Positions 1-8,138 of a stretch of 64,000 bases of DNA are shown here, piece by piece. This stretch comes from Planctomycetota bacterium. Lineage in GTDB: Bacteria; Planctomycetota; Phycisphaerae; Phycisphaerales; UBA5793. The notes beneath the pieces were generated by a model. It did no database searches. It was not told where the DNA came from and worked only from the letters and a program-made list of their open reading frames with translations. The stretch's first letter is position 1. The number at the start of each line of letters is the position of its first letter. The stretch spans positions 29,982-93,981 of the forward strand of contig CAUJHZ010000030.1 in NCBI GenBank assembly GCA_963205185.1. The letters are read 5' to 3'. The translations under genes and the position numbers were made by a program.

Positions 1-1
1 T

Positions 2-502
2 CAGATCACGCAGCAACTGCAGATCGGCGCCAGCGGCGGCGAAGGCCGCGCGGTCGTGCGCTCGCCAAACGAGGTGGTCCTGACCATCAGCGAGTGGGCC
101 TGGGAGCGGCGGACGGCGACGCTCAACTACGTGCTCACCATGCAGATCGATACGAGCCTGCTCGAGTTGCCGGCTCGCGTGGTGATCAACCGCCGCTCGG
201 GCGTCATCGCTCTCAATGGCGATGTGCAGATTTCCCCCGTGGTGATCTCCGCCAAGGGGCTGTCGATCACGCGCATCACACCGCCGCCGGTGCCGTCGGC
301 CGCTGACCCGATCTTCGACACCGAGGCTCAGGTCAAACTGAGCACGGTTGACGACGGCTTGCCCACCGCCAAGGCGCGACTCACCGATCTGTTCGAGGCG
401 CTCGATGCGCTCAAGGTTGACTTCGATACGCGCGTGGATGTCCTCTACGAACTCAAGCGCCTTGGCGCTCTGCACGCCGAACTGATCGACGCCCCGCAAT
501 GA
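2..502 (+). CDS. flgI: Flagellar P-ring protein FlgI, C-terminal part (5' end outside window)
   Basis: This is the last 166 codons of a protein matching the C-terminus of FlgI, the periplasmic subunit of the flagellar P-ring that surrounds the rod in the peptidoglycan layer. The recognisable stretch is ARVVINRRSGVIALNGDVQI followed by SPVVISAKGLSI, the hallmark FlgI block ending the conserved domain. A less conserved tail (residues DTEAQVKLSTVDDG to the end) extends further than in enterobacterial FlgI and finishes with a helical stretch. The stop codon overlaps the start of the next gene in an ATGA arrangement, so the two are translationally coupled. A P-ring implies an outer-membrane type envelope. 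The N-terminus and signal peptide lie upstream of the window. Confidence 0.85.
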   Translation, partial: QITQQLQIGASGGEGRAVVRSPNEVVLTISEWAWERRTATLNYVLTMQIDTSLLELPARVVINRRSGVIALNGDVQISPVVISAKGLSITRITPPPVPSAADPIFDTEAQVKLSTVDDGLPTAKARLTDLFEALDALKVDFDTRVDVLYELKRLGALHAELIDAPQ

Positions 503-978
503 TCTCCGTCGAGCCCAGCCCGTTTCGCCCGCTCGCGCCTGCGATGTCCGGCGCCACCGCGCGAAGTCAACATTTCGACCGGCTCGGAGCGGAGGCGGCG
601 GCCCTGGCGGGCGGCAAGCCGGCCACGCCCGGCGCCGCCAACTTCTCGCATCTCATGGATCGCATGATGGGCTGCGACGAGACGCCGCTGCAGCGGCGCG
701 AAAAGGTGCGTCGCAACGTGGAAGAACTCGTGGCGCAGACGCTCGTCATGCCGGTGCTCGAGCGCATGCGGCAGGATCCGCTCGACAGCGGTCTGTTCAA
801 GAAGACGCACGCCGAGCAATCGCTGCGGCCGCTGCTCGAGGCGGAGGTGGCCAAGTCGATCGTGCATCGGATGCCCAGCGGGCTCGTGGATCAGATGGCG
901 CACCGTTTGCTCAATCCGCAGGGGTCGAGGGCAGTGACCTCGGGAAGGCGCGTCAACGAAGTGCAAGGGAGTGCCTGA
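499..978 (+). CDS. flgJ: Rod-binding protein (FlgJ N-terminal domain-like)
   Basis: A 159-residue protein resembling the rod-binding domain of FlgJ, the scaffold that caps the growing flagellar rod in the periplasm. The conserved part is roughly residues 70-140 (VEELVAQTLVMPVLERM, then LFKKTHAEQSLRPLLEAEV). The helix-rich layout around a F-K-x-x-x-A-E-x-x-x-x-x-x-L core is typical of the family. The muramidase half of enterobacterial FlgJ is absent, as in many non-proteobacterial versions. The gene overlaps the flgI stop codon by four bases, and the next gene starts one base after its stop. Its position between P-ring and hook-associated genes supports the assignment. The similarity is modest, so the gene symbol is by domain and context. 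Confidence 0.65.
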   Translation: MISVEPSPFRPLAPAMSGATARSQHFDRLGAEAAALAGGKPATPGAANFSHLMDRMMGCDETPLQRREKVRRNVEELVAQTLVMPVLERMRQDPLDSGLFKKTHAEQSLRPLLEAEVAKSIVHRMPSGLVDQMAHRLLNPQGSRAVTSGRRVNEVQGSA

Positions 979-979
979 C

Positions 980-1510
980 ATGCCTGAATTGCGCAGTGGA
1001 ACCGGCATCGGCATCTGCGTGCAGCGTCTCGAGCAGATTCTGCGCGAAGGGACCGATCTGAATCGCGAGCTGCTTGGGTGCATCACGGAATCGCAGCAGT
1101 GCCTTCGCACGGCGGACACGGCGCGTCTGGCGCTGTGCCTCAAGAAGGAGCGCGAACTGGTGGATGCCATCGACCGGCTCGAACAGCGGCGCAAAGTCGT
1201 CGCCGCCACGCTGGCCAGTGCGCTGGGGATCACCTGCGAGGAAGAAGTCCGCCTGGGCGATCTCGCCGAAGTGCTGGGCGAGCCGGCGCAGAGCACGCTC
1301 ATCGAACTCGGCGAGACGCTGCGCTCGAGCATCACCGCCGTACGCGAAGCGGGTGGCGTGCTGCGCGACAGCTGCGAATCGCTGCTCGGGCACGTCACGG
1401 GGCTGATGCAGACGATCCAGGCGGGGTTGAGCAAGACCAAGTTGTACGGCCGGGACGGACGCATCGGCGTCAACGCGGCTGTCTGCGGTGGACTGGACCT
1501 GAGGACGTAA
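980..1510 (+). CDS. flgN: FlgN-type flagellar export chaperone
   Basis: A 176-residue, largely helical protein without signal peptide or membrane segment, directly upstream of flgK. Its pattern of heptad-like helices with a conserved L-K-K-E-R-E-L block (near residue 55) fits the FlgN family. FlgN is the cytosolic chaperone that delivers FlgK and FlgL to the flagellar export gate. I chose the ATG at 980 because an AAGGGAG ribosome-binding site ends about eight bases before it; a GTG at 971 in the same frame lies inside the preceding gene. The C-terminus (KLYGRDGRIG) resembles the flgK/flgL-binding tail. The call depends as much on gene order as on sequence. Confidence 0.65.
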   Translation: MPELRSGTGIGICVQRLEQILREGTDLNRELLGCITESQQCLRTADTARLALCLKKERELVDAIDRLEQRRKVVAATLASALGITCEEEVRLGDLAEVLGEPAQSTLIELGETLRSSITAVREAGGVLRDSCESLLGHVTGLMQTIQAGLSKTKLYGRDGRIGVNAAVCGGLDLRT

Positions 1511-1519
1511 GGAACCACC

Positions 1520-3226
1520 ATGGGCCTGACGAGCGCGCTTCAGATCGGCCGCACCGCCCTGAACTATGCCCAGGCGGCATTGCAGGTCACCGGCAACAAC
1601 ATGGCCAATGCGACGACGCCCGGCTTCACGCGCCAGACCGCCATCGGCGCGCCTCTGCCCGGCGATCGCCTCGGCCGCTTCGGCTCGACGGGCGGCGGCG
1701 TGCTGCTCTCCACGATTCAGCGCCACGTCGATGAAGCCATCAACGCGCGCATTCGAGGCGCCATCGGACGCGAGCAAAGCGCCCTGACGCGGCAGAACCT
1801 GTTCAGCCAGATCGAGTCCATCCAGAGCGAACTGACCGACACTGATCTGTCCAGCGCGCTGACGCGCTTCTTCAACGCGTGGTCCGAACTGGCCAACAAT
1901 CCGGGCGATCTCTCGGTCCGCACCCTGGTCGTGCAGGAGGGCGTGAGCCTGGCGGGCCGACTGCAGGACACCCGGCGCGACTATGTCGATGTCCGCAACC
2001 AGATCGATCGCGATGCGGCGCTGCAGGTGAGTCGCGCCGATGAACTGCTGACGCAGATCGCGGCCATGAACCTCTCCATCGTGCAGGCGGAGCAGGGGCA
2101 GGGGACTGCTTCTTCGCTGCGCGACGAGCGGGACCAACTCATCGACGAACTGGCTGGCTTCATGGACATCTCCGTGGTCGAGCAGCCGGCCGGCACGGTG
2201 GATATTTTCGTCGGCTCAACGCCGCTGCTGCTGGGCAGCACCTCGCGCGGCCTGACGCTGCGCACCGTCACGACTTCGGCCGGCTCGGAAACGATCGTTG
2301 AAACACGCGAGGACGGCGCCGATCTCGACCTCACGAGCGGATCTCTGGGCGCGCTGATGTCCGCCCGCACCGACATCGTCGAGGGCGTCATTGATGATCT
2401 CGACAACCTTGCCTCGACGCTCATCTTCGAAGTGAATCGCATCCACTCCCAGGGCCAGGGCAGCCGCGGCTTTGAGACCGTGGAAGGGACGTATCGTGTC
2501 GATGACCCGGCCGCGGCGCTCAACAGCGCCGCCGCCGGTCTGCCATTCACCATCGTCAACGGCAGCCTGCAGATCCATCTCACGCAGCAAAGCACCGGCG
2601 AGCGGACATCGTACCAGATCGATGTCGATCTCGACGGCGTGGGCTCGGACATGAGCCTCAACGACCTGGTCAACGCCATCAATACCACGATTGGTCCGGG
2701 AAATATCACTGCCGCCGTCACCGCGGACGGCCGCCTGAGCCTCGCCGCCGCGGATGGCTACACGCTCTCGTTCAGCGACGACACGTCGGGCGTGCTGGCG
2801 GGGCTGGGCGTGAATACGTTCTTTACGGGCGAGAGCGCGCTGGACATCGCCGTCAACGACGTCGTGCTCAACGACGCGACCTATCTCGCCGCCGGCAGCG
2901 ATCACGTAGAGGGCTCGAACGAAACGGCGCTGGGGATCGCGGCCCTGATCGCGCAGCCGCTCGATTCGCTCGGCGGGCTCTCGCTGCCGCAGTCGTGGAC
3001 TGCGAGCGTCGAGTCGCTGGCCATCCGCGGCCGGGCGGCCATCGGTGAGACGGCCTCGGCGCAACTCGTCAAGGAGAGCCTGCAGGCTCAGCGTGCGGCA
3101 GTCAGCGGCGTCAGCCTCGATGAAGAAGCCGTCAACCTGCTCAACTACCAGCGTCAATACGAAGCGGCCGCGCGGTACATCAGCGTCGTCGATGAACTCA
3201 TGCAGACTCTCATGACCATCATCTGA
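1520..3226 (+). CDS. flgK: Flagellar hook-associated protein 1 FlgK
   Basis: A 568-residue FlgK, the first junction protein between hook and filament, exported through the flagellar type III system. The N-terminus has the axial-protein signature (ALNYAQAALQVTGNNMANAT, residues 12-31, including the conserved N-N-x-A-N). The C-terminus ends with VNLLNYQRQYEAAARYISVV, the matching helix that pairs with it in the D0 core. In between lie FlgK features such as SELANNPGDLSVR and RDQLIDELAG. A flagellin-hook-IN type module (MSLNDLVNAINTTIGPGNIT, then a DGRLSLAA strand) sits around residues 375-430. The start ATG follows an AAGGA site. It is separated from flgL by three bases, so the two are surely cotranscribed. 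Confidence 0.95.
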   Translation: MGLTSALQIGRTALNYAQAALQVTGNNMANATTPGFTRQTAIGAPLPGDRLGRFGSTGGGVLLSTIQRHVDEAINARIRGAIGREQSALTRQNLFSQIESIQSELTDTDLSSALTRFFNAWSELANNPGDLSVRTLVVQEGVSLAGRLQDTRRDYVDVRNQIDRDAALQVSRADELLTQIAAMNLSIVQAEQGQGTASSLRDERDQLIDELAGFMDISVVEQPAGTVDIFVGSTPLLLGSTSRGLTLRTVTTSAGSETIVETREDGADLDLTSGSLGALMSARTDIVEGVIDDLDNLASTLIFEVNRIHSQGQGSRGFETVEGTYRVDDPAAALNSAAAGLPFTIVNGSLQIHLTQQSTGERTSYQIDVDLDGVGSDMSLNDLVNAINTTIGPGNITAAVTADGRLSLAAADGYTLSFSDDTSGVLAGLGVNTFFTGESALDIAVNDVVLNDATYLAAGSDHVEGSNETALGIAALIAQPLDSLGGLSLPQSWTASVESLAIRGRAAIGETASAQLVKESLQAQRAAVSGVSLDEEAVNLLNYQRQYEAAARYISVVDELMQTLMTII

Positions 3227-3229
3227 ACC

Positions 3230-5221
3230 ATGAGCGCTATTCCCAGCAATCTCGCCCGCGTCCCCGTCAGCCTCACCACCCAGGCGATGCTCGGCAATCT
3301 GACGCGCACGAGCCAGCAGTTGCTCGACGCCCAGGTGCAGCTGGCCAGCGGCCTGGCGGTGGGCAAGCCGAGCGACAATCCCATCGGCGCCTCGCTCATT
3401 CTTACATTGCAGCGCGGCATGGACATCCGCGAACAGCGGTTCCGCAATCTCAATCAGGCCGAATCGTTCATGAACATCGCCGACGGTGCGCTGGGCGAGG
3501 CGACGGATATCGCGCTTCAGGCCCGGGATATCGCTTCGCAGATGATCGGCCTCGGCGGCGACACCGAGACCCGCCGCAACAGTGCTGAAGTCATCAACGC
3601 GATGATCAACGAGATGGTTGATCTGGCCAACTCACAGTTCACATCGAACTACATCTTCGGCGGAAGCCAGATCGGGCGCGCGCCGCTCGAATCGACGCTC
3701 GGCGGCTATCGGTACACCGGCACCAAGTCCGGCCTGCATCTCGACCTCGGCGCCGGGCAGCCGCTCGAGGTCACGCTGCCGCTCGATCGCGCCTTTGGCG
3801 CGCTCTCGGCGCGCGTGCAGGGAGATCGCGATCTGGACCCCGCTCTGATCGGGGCGACGAAGATCGTCGACCTGAACGGAGCGCGCGGTCTGGGCGTCAG
3901 CCTGGCCACCATCAGCATCGACGTCGGAGCGGTGGGTTCGACCCAGGTCGATCTCTCGGGCGCCGACACGGTCCAGGATGCGATCGATCTGATTGATGAC
4001 GCCATTGCCGCGCTCGAATCGAGCTCCGGCACGCCGATCCTCGGACCGTCGCGCGTCGGGATCAATTCGACCGGCGACGGCCTGGCCCTCGACGTGCTGG
4101 CGGGACTGACGGTCACCATCGGCGAAGTGGGGGGCGCCACCACCGCCGCCGATCTGGGGCTGTCGCAGTCGCCTTTCACCAATGCGTCGCCAGACGGGGC
4201 CGATCTCGATCCCCGCCTGACGATCCTCACCCGCATCTCGGATCTCTCAGGCGTCGGTCCGCTCAACGACTTTGTCATCACCAACGCCGGCCAGACGCGC
4301 ACCGTCGATCTGACCGGCGTCACGACTATTCAAGACCTGGCCAACGCAGTGTCTCGAACCGACATCGGCGCCCGGCTGGAGATCGCCGAAGACGGCCAGC
4401 GCATCAACCTCATCAACGAACTTTCCGGCAGCCGGATGTCCGTCTCCGAAACCGTCGGCGGGACGACAGCGACCGAACTGGGCGTGAGGTCCTTCACGTC
4501 GTCGACGCAACTTTCGGATTTCAACAACGGCCTCGGGGTCGAGATTCTCAGCGGTTCGGTTGATCCGCAGACCGGCCTCCCGGATCCGGCGCTGGACGTC
4601 GATTTCCGGATACACCTCAGCGACGGCACCTACTTCGACGTGGACCTCGCCGGCGCCGAGACAGTGCAGGATGTGATCGACATCACCAACGCAGCGGCCC
4701 CGCCGGGCTCGTTCACGATCGCGCTGACGGATGGGTCCAACGGCCTGACGCTGACCGACCTCACGGGCGGGGCGGGTAATTTCGTCGTCGAGCCGCGCAA
4801 CGGCTCGCACGCCGCCGAGGACCTGGGCATCAAAGTCAGCGCTTCAGGCGCAACTATTGCCGGCGAAGATCGCGCGATGATCGAGGTGGACAGCGTGATT
4901 ACGCACCTGATCAACCTCAGAGACGCGCTAATGAACGACGATTCGCGCGGCATCACGTTTGCTGGAGAGGCACTGACTGCCGACGTCGATCGGCTGGCCC
5001 AGGCCCGGGCGGTGCTCGGCCAGCGGGCCAACCGGGTGCAGGCGATCCGCAGTCGGGAAGAGGACCGTCAGTTGCTGGACCGGAGCATGGTCAGCCAGAT
5101 TCAGGATGCGGATTACAACGAGGTGTCCATTCGCTTTGCGACGCTTCAGACACAGTTACAGGCCGCGATGATCACGGCCTCGCAGTTGGGGAGCCTGAGC
5201 TTGATTCGATTCCTGGGGTGA
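3230..5221 (+). CDS. flgL: Flagellar hook-associated protein 3 FlgL, enlarged
   Basis: A 663-residue flagellin-like protein following flgK, matching FlgL (HAP3), which joins the hook-filament junction to the filament. The N-terminal flagellin domain spans about residues 1-140 (QLLDAQVQLASGLAVGKPSD, then FMNIADGALGEATDIA). The C-terminal helix (about 590-663) ends in FATLQTQLQAAMITASQLGS. Many FlgL proteins are about 300-420 residues; the extra 300 or so here are three successive flagellin-hook-IN-like modules. Each pairs a V-D-L-(S/T/A)-G-(A/V) strand with a helix such as TVQDAIDLIDD, TIQDLANAVSR or TVQDVIDITNA. These should form surface-exposed outer domains. The gene ends the export-chaperone/junction group; a 167-base gap with possible regulatory hairpins follows before fliW. 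Confidence 0.9.
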   Translation: MSAIPSNLARVPVSLTTQAMLGNLTRTSQQLLDAQVQLASGLAVGKPSDNPIGASLILTLQRGMDIREQRFRNLNQAESFMNIADGALGEATDIALQARDIASQMIGLGGDTETRRNSAEVINAMINEMVDLANSQFTSNYIFGGSQIGRAPLESTLGGYRYTGTKSGLHLDLGAGQPLEVTLPLDRAFGALSARVQGDRDLDPALIGATKIVDLNGARGLGVSLATISIDVGAVGSTQVDLSGADTVQDAIDLIDDAIAALESSSGTPILGPSRVGINSTGDGLALDVLAGLTVTIGEVGGATTAADLGLSQSPFTNASPDGADLDPRLTILTRISDLSGVGPLNDFVITNAGQTRTVDLTGVTTIQDLANAVSRTDIGARLEIAEDGQRINLINELSGSRMSVSETVGGTTATELGVRSFTSSTQLSDFNNGLGVEILSGSVDPQTGLPDPALDVDFRIHLSDGTYFDVDLAGAETVQDVIDITNAAAPPGSFTIALTDGSNGLTLTDLTGGAGNFVVEPRNGSHAAEDLGIKVSASGATIAGEDRAMIEVDSVITHLINLRDALMNDDSRGITFAGEALTADVDRLAQARAVLGQRANRVQAIRSREEDRQLLDRSMVSQIQDADYNEVSIRFATLQTQLQAAMITASQLGSLSLIRFLG

Positions 5222-5290
5222 AAGGTGAGATGAGAGCAAACTTCGCCGGCGCCTCGGCCGCGACGGCGAAATGAACATGGACGAGGGGCA

Positions 5291-5316
5291 CTCGATCGCG
5301 TTGGAGCGCGAGCGAG
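5291..5316 (+). promoter_or_regulatory. GGA-loop hairpin upstream of fliW (candidate CsrA site)
   Basis: CTCG-AT-CGCG pairs with CGCG-AG-CGAG around the six-base loop TTGGAG, so a GGA is displayed in the loop as in known CsrA sites. It lies about 75 bases upstream of the fliW start. High GC raises the chance of random hairpins, so this is a candidate only. Confidence 0.35.
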
Positions 5317-5369
5317 CACCCCGCACGCCGGTCCAAGGAGTGGATCGGTGAGACCAGGATGGTTCGGCC

Positions 5370-5386
5370 GAACAATTGGAGCGTTC
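5370..5386 (+). promoter_or_regulatory. Hairpin presenting the fliW ribosome-binding site in its loop
   Basis: GAAC (5370-5373) pairs with GTTC (5383-5386) and the nine-base loop contains TTGGAG, which is the Shine-Dalgarno sequence of fliW. Binding of CsrA to this GGA would block fliW translation. The stem is only four pairs, so support is modest. Confidence 0.35.
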
Positions 5387-5388
5387 TC

Positions 5389-5835
5389 ATGAACGTGAAG
5401 ACGAGTCGTTTTGGCACCGTGGAGATCGATGCCGATCGGATCATCACCTTCAGGTCCGGCCTGCTGGGCTTCTCGAACCAGACGCGGTTCGCACTGCTCC
5501 AGCCCAATCCGGAAGGCGTGTTCTACTGGCTGCAGGCCGTGGACGCCCCGGACCTGGCTTTTGTGGTGACGGATCCGAGTCTGTTCGTCACGGGGTACGA
5601 AGTGCCGATCCGCGACGACCAGGCGGCGAGTCTCGGGCTCAAGTCGCTCGAAGAGGCCCAGGTGCTGGTCATCGTCAATCGCTACGGCGAGAGCCTGACG
5701 GGCAACCTGCAGGGGCCGCTGGTGATCAACGTTGAGCAGCGCGTCGGCGAGCAGTTGGTGCTCGCCGACCAGCGGTGGTCGACCCGTCACCGGCTCGTGG
5801 AAGTCGGCCAGACCGCGCACGCGGCCTCGGCCTGA
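5389..5835 (+). CDS. fliW: Flagellar assembly factor FliW (CsrA antagonist)
   Basis: A 148-residue FliW. In species with this module, FliW binds either flagellin or CsrA in the cytoplasm. When flagellin is exported, free FliW sequesters CsrA and relieves flagellin mRNA from repression. Family features visible are FRSGLLGF near the N-terminus, LAFVVTDPSLFVTGYEV in the middle, VLVIVNRYG, then NLQGPLVIN and a C-terminal RWSTRH. I chose the ATG at 5389 because GGAG lies seven bases upstream; an in-frame ATG at 5359 would add ten residues before the conserved start. The gene lies upstream of csrA and the flagellin genes, the same neighbourhood as in Bacillus and other FliW-bearing bacteria. Confidence 0.93.
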   Translation: MNVKTSRFGTVEIDADRIITFRSGLLGFSNQTRFALLQPNPEGVFYWLQAVDAPDLAFVVTDPSLFVTGYEVPIRDDQAASLGLKSLEEAQVLVIVNRYGESLTGNLQGPLVINVEQRVGEQLVLADQRWSTRHRLVEVGQTAHAASA

Positions 5836-5942
5836 TCCACGGCGACGCAAGCCGCGGGCGCCTGATCTTCGGATCCGGCGCAGGTGTGGGAAGGCTGGCG
5901 ATACGGCGCAGGGAGTGCGCCCTGATCGAATGGAGCAACGGA

Positions 5943-6242
5943 ATGCTTGTGCTCTCACGTCAGCGCGATGAAACGATCATGATCGGAGACCACATCGAGG
6001 TCACCGTCGTCGATGTCAGGGGCGACAAGGTTCGCATCGGGATCAACGCCCCGACGAGTGTCGCTGTCCATCGCAAGGAAGTTTACGACGCCATCAAGTC
6101 GGAGAACGAACAGGCGGCCCGCTTTGACCAGCGGCAACTGGACGGCGTCAAGGTCGCCGGCCCGACGCCGCTGCGCGCCGGCCGGGCCCGCACGCCGAAT
6201 CGAACCCCCAGACTTGATGCGCTCAAGTGCAGAACTGCATGA
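5943..6242 (+). CDS. csrA: Carbon storage regulator CsrA with extended C-terminal tail
   Basis: A 99-residue CsrA, the dimeric RNA-binding protein that recognises GGA motifs in mRNA leaders. The conserved part is residues 1-53: MLVLSRQRDETIMIGDHIEV, then KVRIGINAP and VHRKEVYDAI. The last of these carries the RNA-binding R-x-E-V-Y block. Typical CsrA has 60-75 residues. Here about 40 further residues form a polar tail rich in Arg, Pro and Ala without an obvious fold. The start ATG has a TGGAG site seven bases upstream. It lies between fliW and the first flagellin, and the downstream flagellin leaders carry GGA-loop hairpins, so the local target is evident. The tail could contact FliW, which binds allosterically outside the RNA surface, but that is inference. 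Confidence 0.93.
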   Translation: MLVLSRQRDETIMIGDHIEVTVVDVRGDKVRIGINAPTSVAVHRKEVYDAIKSENEQAARFDQRQLDGVKVAGPTPLRAGRARTPNRTPRLDALKCRTA

Positions 6243-6341
6243 ACCAGGAGCACGCGGCGCGGCCGGAGTTCGCCGCACCAGGCCGGCTCGACCAACCAGG
6301 CGCTCAACCGCCGTCGAGCCGCAAGACACGACCAGTAGCCT

Positions 6342-6357
6342 CAATCAAGGAGGATTG
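6342..6357 (+). promoter_or_regulatory. CsrA-type hairpin covering the ribosome-binding site of the first flagellin
   Basis: CAATC (6342-6346) and GATTG (6353-6357) form a perfect five-pair stem around the six-base loop AAGGAG. That loop is both the Shine-Dalgarno sequence and the preferred A-x-G-G-A CsrA motif. The ATG follows two bases after the stem. This is the layout of the SD-overlapping CsrA site in the Bacillus hag leader. A further GGA hairpin with a six-pair GC stem (6254-6276) lies upstream but is weaker evidence. Confidence 0.7.
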
Positions 6358-6359
6358 TC

Positions 6360-7829
6360 ATGGCTAGGATCAACACCAACATCTCTTCGCTGATTGCTCA
6401 GTCGAGCCTCAATCGATCCTACAAGGATCTTGACATCAGGCTCGAGCGCCTGTCCACGGGCCTGCGCATCAATCGTGGCGCCGACGATCCGGCCGGGCTC
6501 ATCACCTCCGAGCGGCTGCGAAGCGAGATGGCCAGCATCACCAAGGCCGTGTCCAATTCCGAGCGAGCGGGCTCCGTCATCGCCACCACCGAAGGCGCCC
6601 TGAGCGAGATCTCGGAAATGCTCAACTCCATCAAGGGGTTGATTATCGAGGCCGCCAACACCGGCGGCGTCTCGCAGGAAGAACTTCAGGCCAACCAGTT
6701 GCAGATCGACTCGGCCATCGACGCCATCACGCGCATCAGCAACACGGCGAGTTTCGCCGGGTTGCAACTGCTCAATGGAACGCTCGATTACCTCACCTCG
6801 GGCGTGCCCACCTCGGCGATCGCCAATGCCAACATCCTCGGCGCCGCCTTTGGCAACGCATCGAACGTGCCAGTCAATGTCCAGGTGCTCGGCTCGGCTC
6901 AGACGGCGTCGATCACCCTCACGGCCGACTACCCCGGCACGACCAACGACGGCACCCTGCTCAGCAGCATCACGCTCGAAATCTCCGGCAACGACGGCGT
7001 GCAGGTGCTCCAGTTCGTCTCCGGCCAGTCCATCGCCGACGTCGTCAGCGCCGTCAATAAACTGCGCGATTCCACCGGCGTCGAGGCGAGCCTCGTCAGC
7101 GCCGGCAACCTCAGTTCGGGCATGGTGTTCACCTCGATCGAGTACGGCTCCAAGTCGTTCGTCAGCGTCCGCAAGATCGGCGAGGCCGGCGAGTTCTTCG
7201 ACACCCGCATCAGCAGCCAGCGCGACAGCGGCCGTGACGTGACGGCGGCGGTGAACGGCATCCTCGCCACGGGCAAGGGTCTTGAGATCGCCGTCAAGAC
7301 CCCGGCTCTCAATGTCGAACTGCTGCTCACCGAAGACTTCGCCCAGGACACCGCCAACACCAAGACGTTCTACATCACCGGCGGCGGTGCCCAGTTCCAG
7401 TTGGGGCCCACCGTCAACGTCAACCAGCAGATCAACTTCGGCGTGCGCTCCGTGGCGGCGTCGCGGCTGGGGGCGACGATGATCGACAGCGAGTTGCAGT
7501 ACCTCAACTCGCTGCAGTCAGGCGGGGCCAACTCGCTCGACTCGGGCAACTTCCTCGCGGCGTCCAAGGTGATCGATTCGTCGATCGATGAAGTGGCGGT
7601 GCTTCGCGGCCAGCTCGGCGCCATCGAGCGCAACACCATCCAGCCGAACATGCGTTCGCTGCAGGTCGCGCTCGAGAACATCACCGCGAGCGAATCGAAG
7701 ATCCGCGATGCGGACTTTGCGGTCGAGACCAGCCTGCTCACCCGGGCCCAGATCCTCGTGCAGGCCGGTACCGCGGTGCTCGCGACCGCCAACTCGTCGG
7801 CGCAGAGCGTGCTGCAATTGCTCGGATAG
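6360..7829 (+). CDS. fliC: Flagellin A (filament subunit)
   Basis: A 489-residue flagellin, exported unfolded and polymerised into the filament. The N-terminal D0/D1 part (about 1-140) contains RLSTGLRINRGADDPAGLI, the near-universal flagellin signature. The C-terminal D1/D0 part (about 400-489) has SKIRDADFAVETSLLTRAQI and ends VLQLLG. The middle, about 200 residues, is a flagellin-IN type insert (QSIADVVSAVNKLRDSTGV) likely exposed on the filament. Its leader contains a hairpin that puts the ribosome-binding site in a CsrA-type loop. The second flagellin downstream has exactly the same length and the same termini but a diverged centre. A strong intrinsic terminator follows about 30 bases after the stop. 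Confidence 0.96.
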   Translation: MARINTNISSLIAQSSLNRSYKDLDIRLERLSTGLRINRGADDPAGLITSERLRSEMASITKAVSNSERAGSVIATTEGALSEISEMLNSIKGLIIEAANTGGVSQEELQANQLQIDSAIDAITRISNTASFAGLQLLNGTLDYLTSGVPTSAIANANILGAAFGNASNVPVNVQVLGSAQTASITLTADYPGTTNDGTLLSSITLEISGNDGVQVLQFVSGQSIADVVSAVNKLRDSTGVEASLVSAGNLSSGMVFTSIEYGSKSFVSVRKIGEAGEFFDTRISSQRDSGRDVTAAVNGILATGKGLEIAVKTPALNVELLLTEDFAQDTANTKTFYITGGGAQFQLGPTVNVNQQINFGVRSVAASRLGATMIDSELQYLNSLQSGGANSLDSGNFLAASKVIDSSIDEVAVLRGQLGAIERNTIQPNMRSLQVALENITASESKIRDADFAVETSLLTRAQILVQAGTAVLATANSSAQSVLQLLG

Positions 7830-7858
7830 CGATGAACCTTAATAGAGGTGGAGGCGCA

Positions 7859-7895
7859 CGCGAGCCCGGATTTGATCCGGGCTCGCGGGCGTTTT
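7859..7895 (+). terminator. Intrinsic terminator after flagellin A
   Basis: A perfect 13-base-pair stem (7859-7871 with 7875-7887, arm CGCGAGCCCGGAT) with a three-base loop, followed by GGCGTTTT. It ends the csrA/flagellin A transcript. Confidence 0.85.
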
Positions 7896-7921
7896 GAAGG
7901 TCCGGGTAATCTGGCCGATAA
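7895..7921 (+). promoter_or_regulatory. Candidate sigma-28 (FliA) promoter for flagellin B
   Basis: TGAA at 7895-7898 and GCCGATAA at 7914-7921 are separated by 15 bases. The -10 block equals the enterobacterial FliA consensus GCCGATAA and the -35 differs from TAAA at one position. It lies directly behind the flagellin A terminator and about 300 bases before the flagellin B start. Confidence 0.55.
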
Positions 7922-7947
7922 CCTGCGGCTCACGCGGCGGGCGGGGC

Positions 7948-7983
7948 GGCTCCCGATAATCGGGGAGCCGTCATTCGTTTTGA
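7948..7983 (+). terminator. Second hairpin with trailing T-rich stretch
   Basis: GGCTCCC (7948-7954) pairs with GGGAGCC (7963-7969), and the stem continues through a single bulge. GTCATTCGTTTTG follows. It could be a backup terminator for flagellin A, or an early attenuator for a transcript starting near 7930. Confidence 0.45.
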
Positions 7984-8049
7984 CGGCGTTTCGCGAGATG
8001 ACTCGTCAGCCGGAAAGTGACAGAAATCCATGTTCCGAGTAAGCCGGCT

Positions 8050-8076
8050 TAACCTGGGCAGTATCGCGGACGATAT
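8050..8076 (+). promoter_or_regulatory. Weaker sigma-28-like promoter nearer flagellin B
   Basis: TAAC at 8050-8053, a 15-base spacer and GACGATAT at 8069-8076 resemble the FliA pattern with several mismatches. A start here would give a leader of about 130 bases holding both GGA hairpins at 8139 and 8201. Only one of the two candidates in this gap may be real. Confidence 0.3.
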
Positions 8077-8138
8077 GTAGGCGTGGTCGTAGTGGATGGG
8101 CGTCCGTTGTGGATGCAATGCGACCAGAGCGTCTGACC

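Noticed and set aside
6254..6276. GC-rich hairpin with GGA in an 11-base loop upstream of flagellin A
   Set aside because: Kept only as a weak candidate within the flagellin A site description; loop size is larger than usual for CsrA and such GC stems are frequent in this background.
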